NCBI GenBank assembly: GCA_936435175.1
Contig: OW386556.1
Location: 9,130,201 to 9,194,200 of the forward strand
Reading direction: 5' to 3'
Length of the DNA stretch: 64,000 bases
Source: Glyphotaelius pellucidus
Taxonomy: Eukaryota; Arthropoda; Insecta; Trichoptera; Limnephilidae
The first letter of the stretch is position 1; every line of letters starts with the position of its first letter. Positions 53,011-63,719 of the stretch are shown here, piece after piece. The translations under genes were made by a program, and so were the position numbers. The notes below the pieces were generated by a model. The model worked only from the letters and a program-made list of their open reading frames with translations, did no database searches and had not been told where the DNA came from.

Positions 53011-53188
53011 GGGGATCGTTCAACTCAGAATGAAATCAACTCAGAAAAGCCTCTTCAGAAAAATCATTAAAAATGATGATGATATTAAGAAAATGGTTGA
53101 ATAGGTTACGTTATGTCAGAGGTTCTTATAATTTTTTTTCATGGCTTTTAATGACGAGTTGACTTGATTCTGAGTTGGCATGGAACCG
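53011..53188. mobile_element. MITE-A copy
   Basis: GGGGATCGTTCAACTCAGAA left, TTGATTCTGAGTTGGCATGG right, ending GGAACC. The flanks GTAAAAAAT and GTTAAAAAT agree at 8 of 9 positions. Confidence 0.65.
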
Positions 53189-53749
53189 TTAAAAATATAC
53201 TTATGTTTATTTCGAATTATAACTTTTAAAAGCGTTTTCCATCACCTTTAAAAAAGAGTTTTTAGTTTAAGGATGCGTCCAATTTCATTCAATGAAATAT
53301 TCCATCAAAGAAAATAGGCCTTAGGGGTTAAAATAAGTTTCTGTTGAAATATTACACCACAGCTAAATAACTACTTTGAAGCTTGTCTGAATAATTATTC
53401 TTTTCACACCTGTTTTAATTCAAAGCAAATCCGGGTACTAGAGTTCATTGAAGCAATAGTTACAGACAAAACTACTAATTAGACAATATTACTATTTTTG
53501 ACGATTTGAAGAAGGATTTCGACGTATCAAAATACTGGCTTTGCTCAAACTTAATTAACAAAACGACCCCTCATCACACAAAAACATAAATAGTCGAGTC
53601 GAACTCCCGGTGACTCGGTAAACCGCTGAAGCCTGACGACTATCGCTGGATCTCTTGATAATAATAACGAAGAGTCCAGGGTTCGATGCCGGCGAGAGAT
53701 AAAGTCATAAGTGGGGGGATTAATACCATTACGCTTTGATCTAAAAATA
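53189..53749. other. Spacer with a tRNA-like relic
   Basis: At 53610-53700 GGTGACTCGGTAAACCGC and AGGGTTCGATGCCGGCGAG look like boxes of a tRNA-derived SINE, related to 44190-44265. No body is recognised. Confidence 0.3.
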
Positions 53750-54131
53750 CTTCAGTTTTGGCGATAATAAAATACAATACGCTGGGAATAAGTCATATTA
53801 ATTGTACAGAGGAAGTACCGTGATCTGGAAACAAAATTCAGAAAATCTATTTTGAAAGACCAATTTTTAGAAACAAATAGTTGGTTGAAATGCCTTTAAC
53901 ATTGATTGACGACAAAGAAGTAGATCTCTGTTTCGCAGAACTTCAGTTTTGGCGATAATAAAATACAATACGCTGGGAATAAGTCATATTAATTGTACAG
54001 AGGAAGTACCGTGATCTGGAAACAAAATTCAGAAAACCTATTTTGAAAGACCAATTTTTAGAAACAAATAGTTGGTTGAAATGCCTTTAACATTGATTGA
54101 CGACAAAGAAGTAGATCTCTGTTTCGCAGAA
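53750..54131. repeat. 191-bp tandem duplication, one mismatch
   Basis: Positions 53750-53940 are repeated at 53941-54131. I see one difference, T in AAAATCTATTTTG versus C in AAAACCTATTTTG. Either a very recent duplication or an assembly artefact. The unit is non-coding. Confidence 0.85.
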
Positions 54132-54431
54132 CTTCAAATATAACATTGTCATCAAATGGCCATTCAGCGCCATATTATATCCTTTGGATGTTTGAAAGGT
54201 CCCTGTTAAGCGCTGATTCGAGGTGTGTTTCAGCTTTCTATCAAATTGTAATTAGCTGACAAACTTAACATTATGATGGTTGTCCTCTTCTGCTGATCAC
54301 AATTCATTCTAAAGCTGAAAGGGACTCCTAATGAAAATATTAAAATTTTATCCTGTTAAATCAAGTCATCCCATTTCTTAAATTTTAAGAAGTACTTTAA
54401 TTTATTTACCCACTCCGGGTTTATTTCACAG
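54132..54431. other. Unassigned spacer
   Basis: Nothing recognised. Confidence 0.3.
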
Positions 54432-54618
54432 AATTTGTTTCACAGAATTTAAAAAATTCATCAAATTTCAAAGATAATATTCAATTTCAGTGAAAGTTCT
54501 ATTAAAATTTTGTTGTTATATCACTACTGATCAGCTGTTTCACTTAACTGAAATAATAACAGAACTTAAAAGTTGAATTTGAAATTTTATGAATTGTTCA
54601 AATTCTGTGAAACAACCA
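54432..54618. mobile_element. Fold-back related to the Harbinger-like MITE
   Basis: TTTGTTTCACAGAATTTAAA at the left mirrors GTTCAAATTCTGTGAAACAA at the right. A further left-end-like word (GGGTTTATTTCACAGAAT, 54417) and right-end-like word (GAAACAACCCATCC, 54829) suggest a larger element around it, about 54414-54842. Confidence 0.5.
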
Positions 54619-55014
54619 AAGATATTGAAATATAAAAGACGTGTTCTCCGCAGTTTTTATTGGGTGGGACTGTGTTTCCTGGTGTCGCCAATATTGTTAA
54701 ATAATACTACTGTACATCTTCAAAAAATTAACTACTCTACGTATTCAAACTATTCCCATTCGGAAGTAATCCCGCCGACAGTCGGGCGGACACCATAGCA
54801 TTTCTCTTGTATTTGAATATCTTTGGAAACAACCCATCCAATCGGCGTTGAGGAACCTTAAAAAAAAAACCAATGAACCAATCAAAAAAAAATTGCGCTG
54901 AGTGGCTATAATGACTTCGTCTCCCGTGATTTTTTGCGAAACGATGTGCCTTATCCGTATCCGCTTAGTGAAAGATCACAATTCAGAATCGAAACATGAT
55001 TTTTTTATTTTTAT
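54619..55014. other. Unassigned spacer
   Basis: Contains the possible outer right end at 54829-54842; otherwise nothing recognised. Confidence 0.3.
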
Positions 55015-56225
55015 TTTTTTTTATTTATTAAATTACAGAAAAAACATTTTGTACAAGAGTTAGAGTGTACCCACAAAGCTGTCATATAGCAGCTTGTCTG
55101 CAGGTTCTAACAATTTAAACATTCATAATAAAATATCTAAGAAAAAATTTATAAATACATTTAAAGTTTTAAGGAAACATTAGAATAGATAGTATTAGAT
55201 AATTTAACTTACAACTATAAATTTATAAGATATTTCAATATACCTACCTAATAAAAGATATGTAGGCAGCTATATTAAGATATTCAAAGATACATGGAGT
55301 TTTCGTTCATTAACCATAGTTTTATCATTTTAGGACTTAGTCTCATTTTTTTCAAATTTTATGTTATTATTGATTTTATTGAAAATCACTGGTATTAGAT
55401 ATTCAAGAGTACGGCTTCCATATTTATTTAATATTCGAGGAGTTTTTAGGCCCTTTCCTTCTCTAAATCTTGTGGTATTTTTGTGTACAAGTAGGTGTTT
55501 GTAAGGGCTTTCCCCCATATTATCCATAATAGTAGTGAACCAGTGGAGACCTTTTATTGTAAGTAGGCTCTCTGAGCCATACAGTAATTTTAAGTTATGT
55601 CTCTGTTTGTAAATCTTAGTTGTGACAATTTTTTTTATTATGGCGGTTTGTAAATTTTCAATATATTTAATGTAAGTAGTGCTTGCATGTCCCCAAGTTC
55701 GAATACCATATCTAAGGATGGATTCGACCATAGAAAAATATATGAGCTTAAGAGTACAGTGAGGCAAAATAAATTTTAATTTGTAAAAGTTACTAGCTAA
55801 GGATCTGAGCTGGTTACAAATTTTAGCCACTTGTTTATCCCACTTAAAATTGTTATCAACAATTATTCCCAGATAAGTATATTCATTTGTGAAATCTATT
55901 TTTTCACAGTCACAAACATTAACAATTCCTCTATGTATACAGTTAAAGCTATGAGCGGTTATTTTAGGAACATTCCACATTTTCAAACATGGAGATTTTA
56001 TGTACATGCATTTGGTTTTTTTAACATTAATAATTAATCCTACATCATGAGCCCATTTGAGAAGCTCGTTAAAATCTCTTTGCAATTCTTGTATAGCAAT
56101 TTCAGGATTTTCATTTGATACAACAAGAGCAGTATCATCAGCAAAAATGAATCGACGAGCTTTTTTGAAAATCTTACACATAGCAATTACATATATAATA
56201 TATAATTTTGGACCTAGAATTGAAA
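55015..56225 (-). mobile_element. 5'-truncated LINE with long RT remnant
   Basis: Minus-strand non-LTR element. The coding part runs from 56217 to 55330, then an AT-rich 3' untranslated region ends in AATAAATAAAAAAAAATAAA at about 55025. The 5' side stops where SINE2 sequence begins; the joint falls within a few bases shared by both. Different from the tail LINE. Confidence 0.75.
55330..56217 (-). CDS. Non-LTR reverse transcriptase, C-terminal two thirds, open
   Basis: An open frame of about 295 codons. SILGPKLYIIYV is the RT block before the catalytic box (normally QGSILGPLLF), and RRFIFADDTALVVSNENPE contains the catalytic FADD (about 56133-56144). FNELLKWAHDVGLIINVKKT, TKCMYIKS, YTYLGIIVDNNFKWDKQV and CNQLRSLASNFYKLKFILP are the palm end and thumb, and LIYFSMVESILRYGIRTWG with YIKYIENLQTAIIKKIV the C-terminal region. 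No stop or frameshift interrupts it, so it is fairly young, but without endonuclease and early RT blocks it cannot work. Codons further upstream in the same frame are SINE2, not LINE. Confidence 0.75.
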   Translation of the reverse strand, partial: LGPKLYIIYVIAMCKIFKKARRFIFADDTALVVSNENPEIAIQELQRDFNELLKWAHDVGLIINVKKTKCMYIKSPCLKMWNVPKITAHSFNCIHRGIVNVCDCEKIDFTNEYTYLGIIVDNNFKWDKQVAKICNQLRSLASNFYKLKFILPHCTLKLIYFSMVESILRYGIRTWGHASTTYIKYIENLQTAIIKKIVTTKIYKQRHNLKLLYGSESLLTIKGLHWFTTIMDNMGESPYKHLLVHKNTTRFREGKGLKTPRILNKYGSRTLEYLIPVIFNKINNNIKFEKNETKS

Positions 56226-56227
56226 TT

Positions 56228-56405
56228 TGAAATGGCTTTAGCCGTGTTTGGTGACCAGAACATAGCCGGGTACTTCCTTCCTTAGCCCCACCTTCCTTTT
56301 CCCAATTCCTTCCCCTCCCCACTACTCTCAGCCTCACAATATACCCCAATGACTACAGATGGGTAAGAGCAGTTGGAACTCTTCTGCGGTATTCATATAA
56401 AAAAA
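56228..56405 (+). mobile_element. SINE2 body fragment
   Basis: AAATGGCTTTAGCCGTGTTT, GGTGACCAGAACATAGCC, CTCCCCACTACTCTCAGCCTC, AGAGCAGTTGGAACTCTTCT and a short A tail. Confidence 0.65.
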
Positions 56406-57274
56406 TGAAATAAAATACCTAAAAAGTAATAAATTGGGGAATAAAAGAATGAAACATTTACTATACTTTACGAAGTATTCATTTTGTAAATTGGTAGATA
56501 TATAAAATCTCCCCTCCATGTGATAAAAGATAGCTTGACTTTTGAATCTTCGACATCCGGCGATTTTGAATTTGTAGCGATGTGATTAAAATCATCGGTT
56601 AGTGACTTCATCGGATGTAATTATGCGATAAAAAAAAATGTCCTTTAAAAATCAAATTCACAAAGAATATTCTATTGTGTTCTTTAACCTGGTATTTGAA
56701 ACCTACAAACTTTTTCTGTCGATTCCTCATTGCTGAGGATCATGACCCCTACTCCAATTTCCGTGGTGGTCAAGCCTCCTCCACTAAGAGCCAAGGACAA
56801 CAAACCATTTAAAATCATGATTTTAGACAATCGAACATACAGTTTTTGAATTGTTTCAAAATAATATAAAAGAAGGACGATCAGAAATTTACTTTCCGAC
56901 TTAACATCGCTATCTTAAGAATCACGAAATCAATCAAAAATTTTAATAAAAGATTTACACTTTTCGAGTATGGAATTATTAAGTTATTTAATACGACTAA
57001 TTAAGAAGTATTAATGAGTGTTTGCTTGTGTAGCCGTCCTCATATGCAAATGTTAATTTAATTTAATACGAAATTATTCATTTTATTAAATTATTAAAAC
57101 CATATCATTTTCTGAATGGGTTCAGTTATAGTATGTCAATTAAGAATAGAAAATATTAAAATTGTGGGCTGACAATACCAATTTAACTGTCAAATATTAT
57201 TTTAAAATCACATTAAAAAAACATTGTCCGTTCTTAGAGAAAAAAAATTAAATCGAAGAAGCACTGTTGTTAAA
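56406..57274. other. Unassigned spacer
   Basis: Nothing recognised. Confidence 0.3.
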
Positions 57275-57482
57275 GGTGACCGGACAACTCGGAATGAAAC
57301 CAACTCAGAACCATCTCAGAAAAATCATTAAAAGTGATGAAAAAAATATATAAAAACATTGGTTAAATAGGTTACGTTAGGTTAGGGTTATCGGCTAATT
57401 TAAAATTATTTTTTTCATAACTTTTAGTGACTTTTCAAGGAGGTGTTGAGTTGATTTTATTCTCAGTTGGCATGGAACCGAT
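57275..57482. mobile_element. MITE-A copy
   Basis: The best preserved ends of the family: GGTGACCGGACAACTCGGAA left, CAGTTGGCATGGAACC right, inner GGTTACGTTAGGTTAGGG. The flanks GTTGTTAAA and GATGTTGAA agree at 7 of 9 positions. Confidence 0.65.
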
Positions 57483-57774
57483 GTTGAAGTACCTACTTAA
57501 TGACATAAATTTGATTAAATGATGTTCTACAAAGTGATGGCTTTCATTTAATTTAACGTAAATTTGAATTTAACAATAGGTAGAAAGGAAAAATCACTAA
57601 TGGTAAGTTTAATTACACTTCTTTTAGATCTGAATGAGTTAAATATATTCAGATCTAAAATAAGAGACATGATCTTAAGTCCGGGCAACGCTAGGTACTT
57701 AAGCTAGTTTTAAATAAATGTCAGCAACTTCTAAACTGTGCTTTATATTTTGTTACAATATCGTTATTCATCAA
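57483..57774. other. Spacer with a palindrome and a Helitron-like end
   Basis: A perfect palindrome with 14-bp arms lies at 57622-57660 (TTTTAGATCTGAAT ... ATTCAGATCTAAAA). AGTCCGGGCAACGCTAGG at 57679 looks like a Helitron-type 3' end, with a possible relative on the minus strand at 62673. Confidence 0.35.
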
Positions 57775-58185
57775 AATCAAAATCAAAATCATTTATTGTA
57801 CAAAATTTTCATTTAGTACAAAAGGTATAACTTATAGGTACCTACATCCTATTTCTTCCAGTTAACCTAACATGTTATACAGAAATGAACACAAATAAAA
57901 TATAAATATAAAAGTGGTGTAATACAAATTGAGTTTGTTTTAATTTATTATATAAACATAAAAACAGTTGTACCTATGTGAGGTATTCACTTAATGTGTA
58001 ATGAGACCTGTTCAGAAGGAATGTTTTTAGTGATGACTTAAATCTGAGTGTATCTGGTATTTGTTTAATATCATGTGGAAGGTTGTTATAAACTTTAATG
58101 GCCATGTAAAAGGCATCATTATGTAAACACAAAATTGCATCCCGTATTTTAATATTATTATTGCTAGAATATAAATTATATTTTT
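57775..58185 (-). mobile_element. 5'-truncated LINE with TGATTTT-type tail
   Basis: On the minus strand the C-terminal codons (58165-57974) read IRDAILCLHNDAFYMAIKVY, NNLPHDIKQIPDTLRFKSSL, KTFLLNRSHYTLSEYLT and a stop. This resembles the C-terminal end of many insect LINE proteins (NNLPHDIK ... FK..L...L). The 3' end is a repeat of TGATTTTGATTTTGAT (57775-57795) in place of poly(A). Confidence 0.65.
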
Positions 58186-58659
58186 ATTTCTTAAACGTTA
58201 CGGATATTTCCCATTATATCCACGATGATATCAATGTCCAGTCCCCAGGAGCTAAAACATACTGACAATGTTTTCGATTCGACAGAATAATGAGAAAATG
58301 TTCAAGTTGAATGAAATACCTTCCTTTGAAAGTTCGCTTGCGCCAAAACATTGAAAGAACCGGCTAATAACCAGTAACCAACCACTTTGGAGCATTTCGC
58401 GCTCGTCAAATTGATGCCGATTTTAATTATTCTTTGAACAATGGCGTCAACGGCAGGCAGTTTTTACATGCGCTTCCCCCCGTAATTATAATTGCTTAAG
58501 GGCCCGAAGTTAGGTGGTCAATGTTTCATGTCCGATATTCGGCACACCTGCTTCTTGCCAGGACCGGACTTTCTTACGTCTTTGAATTTTTTGGAATTTT
58601 TTCGTAAAGCCTAAATATGAAGAAAAATTCAGGCCACCAAAATAAAAATAAATAAATAT
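58186..58659. other. Unassigned spacer
   Basis: Nothing recognised. Confidence 0.3.
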
Positions 58660-58667
58660 GTACCTAC

Positions 58668-58892
58668 CAGTGGCGGTCCGCGAGTTTTCACAAGTTTAGA
58701 GTGCCAAGATTGAAAAATACGACGTTATTGATGTTGTTGTAGCTGAAGATGAATTTTAATCTTCACATAAAATTTCGATATTTTGTGTGTAGATTTTCAG
58801 TACATCTTCATACAAAAAGTTGAAATTTTGAAAATAAAAATGAAATTTCAATCTTAGCACTCTAGCTCACTGAAATTGACGGACCGCCACTG
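58668..58892. mobile_element. hAT-type MITE, 225 bp, 8-bp target duplication
   Basis: Ends CAGTGGCGGTCCG and CGGACCGCCACTG are perfect inverted repeats of 13 bp. GTACCTAC flanks both sides (58660-58667 and 58893-58900). CAGTG-type ends and 8-bp duplications are hallmarks of hAT elements. The interior shows weaker inverted symmetry and no coding. Confidence 0.9.
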
Positions 58893-58900
58893 GTACCTAC

Positions 58901-59154
58901 GTTGGAGGTAAGAGAAGACTCCTAAATTAATGAAACTAGATTCTTTAGTTGTTAAAGTTTGTTAGAGATAAGAGTTTCATTTTGCATCGAACTATCAAGA
59001 AGGCAAATGGAAGATAAGATGAGGATAGGAGATGCTCTCGACCCATTCTGTATTCATGCATTAATTATTTAATAATTTTGGGATTGTACCCATTTCAGTA
59101 TGACATTTCTGAAGGTTATAGTTGAAAAAAATCGATATTTTTACACCGTATGTT
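58901..59154. other. Unassigned spacer
   Basis: Nothing recognised. Confidence 0.3.
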
Positions 59155-59800
59155 ATGCTGCACACTTTATTTTAATTTTTTAATTTTTTTTATTTTATTT
59201 ATATAGAAACAAACAGTACCTTGATTACAGTAGTGAGAAAATTTACAGATACTAAGTAATTTTTCATGGGTACTATCTATGATATGTTTCCTTGTAGTGT
59301 CTTATTTATGGTTTGTATCTTTAGTAATTATCGGGTGATGTGCGCATTGGGTAGGTGTGTGTGTATGTTTGTAGTTGTGAGAAGTGGTGATGTGTGAAGG
59401 GATATTAACGCGCATTGAACTGTTTATATTATTGACATGATGCTCTTTTAATATTTGGGCAGTAAATCGAAGAAAATGTCGTTAAGTGAGAGTAAGATAT
59501 TTTATAAATTTGTTTTGAATATGTTGTAAGCTATCTATGTATACTTTGTACTGCGGGTTCCAAATTGGCGAGTCATATTCCAGTTTTCTTCTGACCAATG
59601 CAAAATTTAACATTTAAACATTACTACTGTACGCGATTTAATGAATACTTTACTTATACGAAGAACAAAACCAAGCTTTTTATACGACCTGCGAACGATT
59701 GAGTCGATGTGCTTATTAAATATAAATTTTCTATCGAGGTAAATGCCAAGATCTTTGCATTCCGTCTTTATTTATGATAATAGAATTGCAATTATGTTGT
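59155..59800 (-). pseudogene. LINE remnant: RT C-terminal part, frameshifted
   Basis: The minus strand from about 59760 gives CKDLGIYLDRKFIFNKHIDS, IVRRSYKKLGFVLRIS and KSRTVVMFK. After a frameshift it gives RLEYDSPIWNPQYKVYIDSL, QHIQNKFIKYL. These are the post-catalytic RT and thumb motifs of Jockey-type elements. The rest of the C-terminus and a TA-rich 3' end run to about 59160. The catalytic box is missing. Confidence 0.65.
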
Positions 59801-61033
59801 TAGAAAGCGAAATTTGCATATGTTTTTTAAGTATAACAAATAATAAATTAAAAAAAAAAAAAATTGTTAGATAATCTTTCAGAATATGTACACTTGTATG
59901 CAGATAAATTACACCTAGTAAAACTTATACATTGTATTTATTTAAATAAATAAATAATTTTTTTTTAATAAGAATAAAGTTCTACAAAAACAGTAATATA
60001 CATCTTCGTCGTAAATTTCAACAGTCGAAATTAAAACAATGATTAGTCAAGTTTTATCAATCCAGCCCCTTCTATTTACCTGCCTCATTCCTTTCTCCAT
60101 AAACCAATCCCTGTTAAAGTTAGTACCATAGTCCCACTAGATCCAAACAGCAGTTTGAACATTTTTGTGGCCATCAAATAACTAGTGTTCCCTACTCCGG
60201 CCCTGCCCGTCGATTACAGGATTATTAAGATTGGCATGTTGATAAAGGAGCCGCTTCCGTTGTTTCGTTAACCGAAACTCGGTTAGAAATGCGTTTAATA
60301 GATGTCATTCAATATCCATTCCTTATTATTTTATCCCCCTTTTGTTGGGCAAACCGAGTTAAGGCATATGAAGAGAAAAAAATAGGTACCTGGTTAATTC
60401 GTAAATAAGTAAGAATAAATAATTGCAATTCTTTTTAAATAATTTGCCATAATTTATCGTATTACAACAACTACGTGCCTACACATTATAAATGATCAAG
60501 TTTCCTCTGTTCCCCTCCCCCCTCCCGAATTACCCTTCCTCCTTCCCTCCCTTCCCTCGCTGTCGCTAAGCCAAATGAAATACACAATTAAAAAAAACTC
60601 CCCCTTTTGCATTTTTTATACAAATTTCATAACGCCAGAGCTCACCAATAATAATAATAATAATTGGATAATTTATAGAGCGCCGTTTTTGTGAAAAATC
60701 ACCTCAAGGGCGCTGAATATATATAAAAATGCGATTCGCTTGCGTGTGCACAAAAATTCACCAAAGTTTCATCGCAATCGGATGAACAGTATAGGAAATA
60801 ACTTCATAATACCAGAGGTCACTCTTATATATATATATAGTTTAGTTTAGTATATAGTTTAGACTTACGGAATTCAATACTTCGTTTGTGTGAAAGCACT
60901 ACGAAACAATACATATAGAAACCATCAGGGGCATGCGCACATCAAATCCCCAAAGTTTCATCGCAACCGTATGAATAGTTTAGGAACGCACAAGGGACAA
61001 ACAAAGCAACATTAATTTTTATATATTAAGATT
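59801..61033. other. Spacer with Helitron-like internal repeats
   Basis: About 60600-60830 and 60840-61030 contain two related stretches: CCAAAGTTTCATCGCAATCG with GATGAACAGTATAGG, then CCAAAGTTTCATCGCAACCG with TATGAATAGTTTAGG. Words such as CATAACGCCAGAGCTCACC resemble the interior of the Helitron at 4340. A decayed Helitron-like block is likely, but no termini are visible. 60855-60905 also matches 20945-21000 inverted. Confidence 0.35.
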
Positions 61034-61474
61034 ATTTGGATGACCAACACTTAATTTTGGAGGCGGGTGTGGATACCCCAAGTGGTTCGCTATGCATGCT
61101 GACTTAGCAGGGGTGCCTGTGTTCGTGGGGTGAGGTTTGTACAAGTATTGGCGGCGGGTGCGTCTGCCTACTTACTGCCTCCTTACTTGCCTGAGGTTCG
61201 AATGGGAGAATCGGTTGAGGGAGATCATTTGGTCCCTCATTTGACTCTCTCGACCCATCGCCTTACACCACAGTGAAAGGGATGGATTCAGACTTCTGTC
61301 GCTCTTCGACCCAATGACTCCAGATTATTACGCGTTTATCCCTCGTACTTTTTTCTTTGCCAGATCTTCCTCATCTTCGTTTCCTTAAAAAAACACCTCC
61401 ACACAGCACCCTCAAAGATGAGATAAGACCTGAGCGAAATAACTTTCCTCAACGTGGAGCTAATGCAAAAAAGG
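61034..61474 (+). mobile_element. SINE1 copy with rearranged 5' end
   Basis: TTGGATGACCAACAC, normally inside the element, here precedes TTTTGGAGGCGGGTGTGG. Then CCAAGTGGTTCGCTATG, TTAGCAGGGGTGCC, the long-form middle, ACACCTCCACACAGCACCCT and a decayed hairpin, CGTGGAGCTAATGCAAAAAA. Confidence 0.7.
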
Positions 61475-62672
61475 TGGGAATCATGTACCAGAATTCAACA
61501 GAAGATACTCAGAAGGACTGGAGCCATTGACTTCTTAGACTTAGACCAAGATGTACTATGGGCTATACGATACACATGTATTTCTGATTTGTCATTTTTA
61601 CAAATCATGACTGTTCAGTTCGGATGTGGAACTACTTGCGAGCGTGTGTGCTTTTCCCTTTTACGACACAGGTTTCTTTCAGACACACACTTTCCCCCTT
61701 CTTTTAAAAACCCTCAGCCTCAACCAGCCACCCGAATATCAAAAAATCAATCTTAAAACCACCAAACCTAGCTTAGTTTTAAGTTATTAAAAAGCCAGAT
61801 ATCAAATAATTAAAGTTACAATTTAATATCGTAGACAGCGGCAACCGTTGTAACCCCAAACAAACCCATTCCACACGTGTTAAAAAATTGAACAATAGCT
61901 CTTTTTTCCGAAATTCCTCATATTCTTTTCAAAATCAAATCGATTAAACACCAAACAATCAACTGAACACCAAATTGTTATCATCCTTCGAAATCATGAT
62001 GATGATTCTGTTTGTCATTGATGACTTTAATCCGTGAACGATCTTCTATCAACTTCTGCTATCCTGGTATATCGAATCTATCCATCTTGTATAAAGCCGC
62101 TGATATCTCTGCTGTAACTTCTTGCTCTTTCTCATAATCGAGACTTGTACTCGAGAGAGACGTTACGATTGCATTCTCATCGGTAGGACTCTTAGCCTCT
62201 TCTTTTTTATAAACGAGGCTTGTATCAGAAAGAAAGCGAACGATGTAACTTTGCGGAAGGACTATGGTAGCATTTTCTTACGTTAGTGATCCTGGTAGCC
62301 CGGCGGTAACCCTTCTGCCACTGTTCTATTGCACCCCGCTAGGAGCGGCACGATCAAGTCGATTTGTATCGTTTGACGATTGCCGCGATTAAAGGGTAAG
62401 TCTGCAACCAATCTAGATTTGGTGCAGTTAACAAATTTGAAGGTTTTTTTGGAAGTTTTATATGGCTGAGGGAATAAATGAATACTTGCAATTGAACTGA
62501 TCCAAAATGAGTTTGTATTCCTAATTTTAATGTTGTGAAAAACGTGTAGGTACCTCAAGATATTTTTGTATGTTTTGAGATTGGGTTATATCGTTTTATT
62601 ATTAATACACAATTATTTTGTTTTAAGATAATAATTGTTCTGTTAGATAAATGAAAATTCATTTTTTAAACA
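61475..62672. other. Unassigned spacer
   Basis: Two unrecognised open frames (61454-61756 plus, 62283-62558 minus) have no domain I know. The first starts inside the SINE1 tail, so its N-terminus is not a gene start. Confidence 0.25.
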
Positions 62673-62860
62673 CTAGCTGGCGTTGCCCGGGCTTTACACT
62701 GAGTTTTTTAAAATCATATATTGATAGTAATCTTCCTCTTGGTTTGAAAGACAAGTGTGCAAAATTTCATCAATCTCGGAATAAAACTCTGGATATGTAA
62801 AAAAATCAAATCGATGCCGCCCGCTCGATGTCCGCCACGGCCGCAGACGCTTTTTTTAGA
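62673..62860 (-). mobile_element. Helitron-like 3' end candidate
   Basis: On the minus strand the sequence ends AAAGCCCGGGCAACGCCAG, CTAG, T. A CTAG end after a GC-rich word, with T following, fits the Helitron pattern seen at 4946 and 18493. The interior (AAAATTTCATCAATCTCGGA) is unlike theirs. The 5' end was not found. Confidence 0.4.
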
Positions 62861-63011
62861 TAAGTAAATATGTCGACAGAAGATTGATTATAGACTGGTT
62901 CACACCTTTTTCGATCGTCTGAATTCATTTATTTTATCAATTATTATAAGCGAATCGAAATTTTCGTTGTTAAAATACTTTTTTAAAATTATATCAGTCT
63001 CCTTCTTCTTA

Positions 63012-63665
63012 GTCTCCTTCAACGGAAGCAATCTTCCGAACAGACCTTCCATTGATATGCTTGGTGTAACTATAAATGACCAGCTCAGGTATGGGGGCTC
63101 CATCGAAGCCGGAGTAAAGTTAGCTTCTCAAAAACTGGGCGTACTGTACAGGGCCCGCAGATACTTTAATAGTACACAACTGCTTACCCTGTACAAATCG
63201 CAAGTGCGCCCCACGGTTGAATTTGGCAGCCACCTCTGGTCTGGAGCTCCAAAATACTTGAAAAATACCCTCCACTTTGTGCAGAAACGGGCGGTCCGTT
63301 TGATAGATTCTCCCATCTTTACGAACGGGTTGCAATCTTTAGAGCACAGGCGTCGGGTGGGAATGCTATCCATGTTCTACCGGTATTTCAATGGAAGATG
63401 CTCTGAGGAACTAGCGTCATTGATCCCTTCGGCACCGGTGCATAGTCGGGAGACACGCCAAACGCGCGCCCAACATATGTACACGGTTGACATTTGTCAC
63501 ATGAGAACGGGTCGTTTTTTCGACTCGTTCTTGAGTTCAACAGCTCGGCTATGGAACGATTTGCCGGCATCTGTGTTTCCTCCCTCCTACAACATGGGTC
63601 TCTTCAAGACCAATGTTCATTCCTTCCTCTCCTCAAAAAGACCCTCCACACAGCATCCCAGATGA
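63012..63665 (+). CDS. Tail-LINE reverse transcriptase, C-terminal 218 codons, intact
   Basis: The open frame reads SNLPNRPSIDMLGVTINDQL, GVKLASQKLGVLYRARRYFN, LYKSQVRPTVEFGSHLWSGA, QKRAVRLIDSPIF, MFYRYFNGRCSEELASLIPS, MYTVDICHMRTGRFFDSFLS, STARLWNDLPASVFPPSYNM and FKTNVHSFLSSKRPSTQHPR. This is the post-palm thumb and C-terminal region of Jockey/CR1-type non-LTR retrotransposons. The catalytic YADD and the endonuclease lie upstream and are absent. No stop or frameshift occurs, so it is a young truncated insertion. The last eight codons and the stop lie within the conserved 3' tail. Codons before 63012 in the same frame belong to the flank. Confidence 0.8.
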   Translation, partial: VSFNGSNLPNRPSIDMLGVTINDQLRYGGSIEAGVKLASQKLGVLYRARRYFNSTQLLTLYKSQVRPTVEFGSHLWSGAPKYLKNTLHFVQKRAVRLIDSPIFTNGLQSLEHRRRVGMLSMFYRYFNGRCSEELASLIPSAPVHSRETRQTRAQHMYTVDICHMRTGRFFDSFLSSTARLWNDLPASVFPPSYNMGLFKTNVHSFLSSKRPSTQHPR

Positions 63666-63719
63666 CATAGGCCCTGAGGGGAATTATTTTCCTCAAGGCC
63701 TCCTGTGTGGAGTTAATGT
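63646..63719 (+). promoter_or_regulatory. Shared LINE/SINE1 3' recognition tail
   Basis: Two nested stems: CTCCACACAG with CTGTGTGGAG outside, GGCCCTGAGG with CCTCAAGGCC inside (perfect in other copies as GCCCTGAGG/CCTCAGGGC). The same structure ends SINE1 copies at 933, 24507 and 42207. By analogy with LINEs whose RT binds a 3' stem-loop, it is the probable binding site of the LINE RT. Confidence 0.6.

Noticed and set aside
62283..62558. 91-codon minus-strand frame as a host gene
   Set aside because: No recognisable domain, and no intron/exon signals or repeat relation to support it.
63128..63570. Minus-strand open frames in the tail LINE
   Set aside because: They are antisense to the intact RT C-terminal reading frame at 63012-63665.
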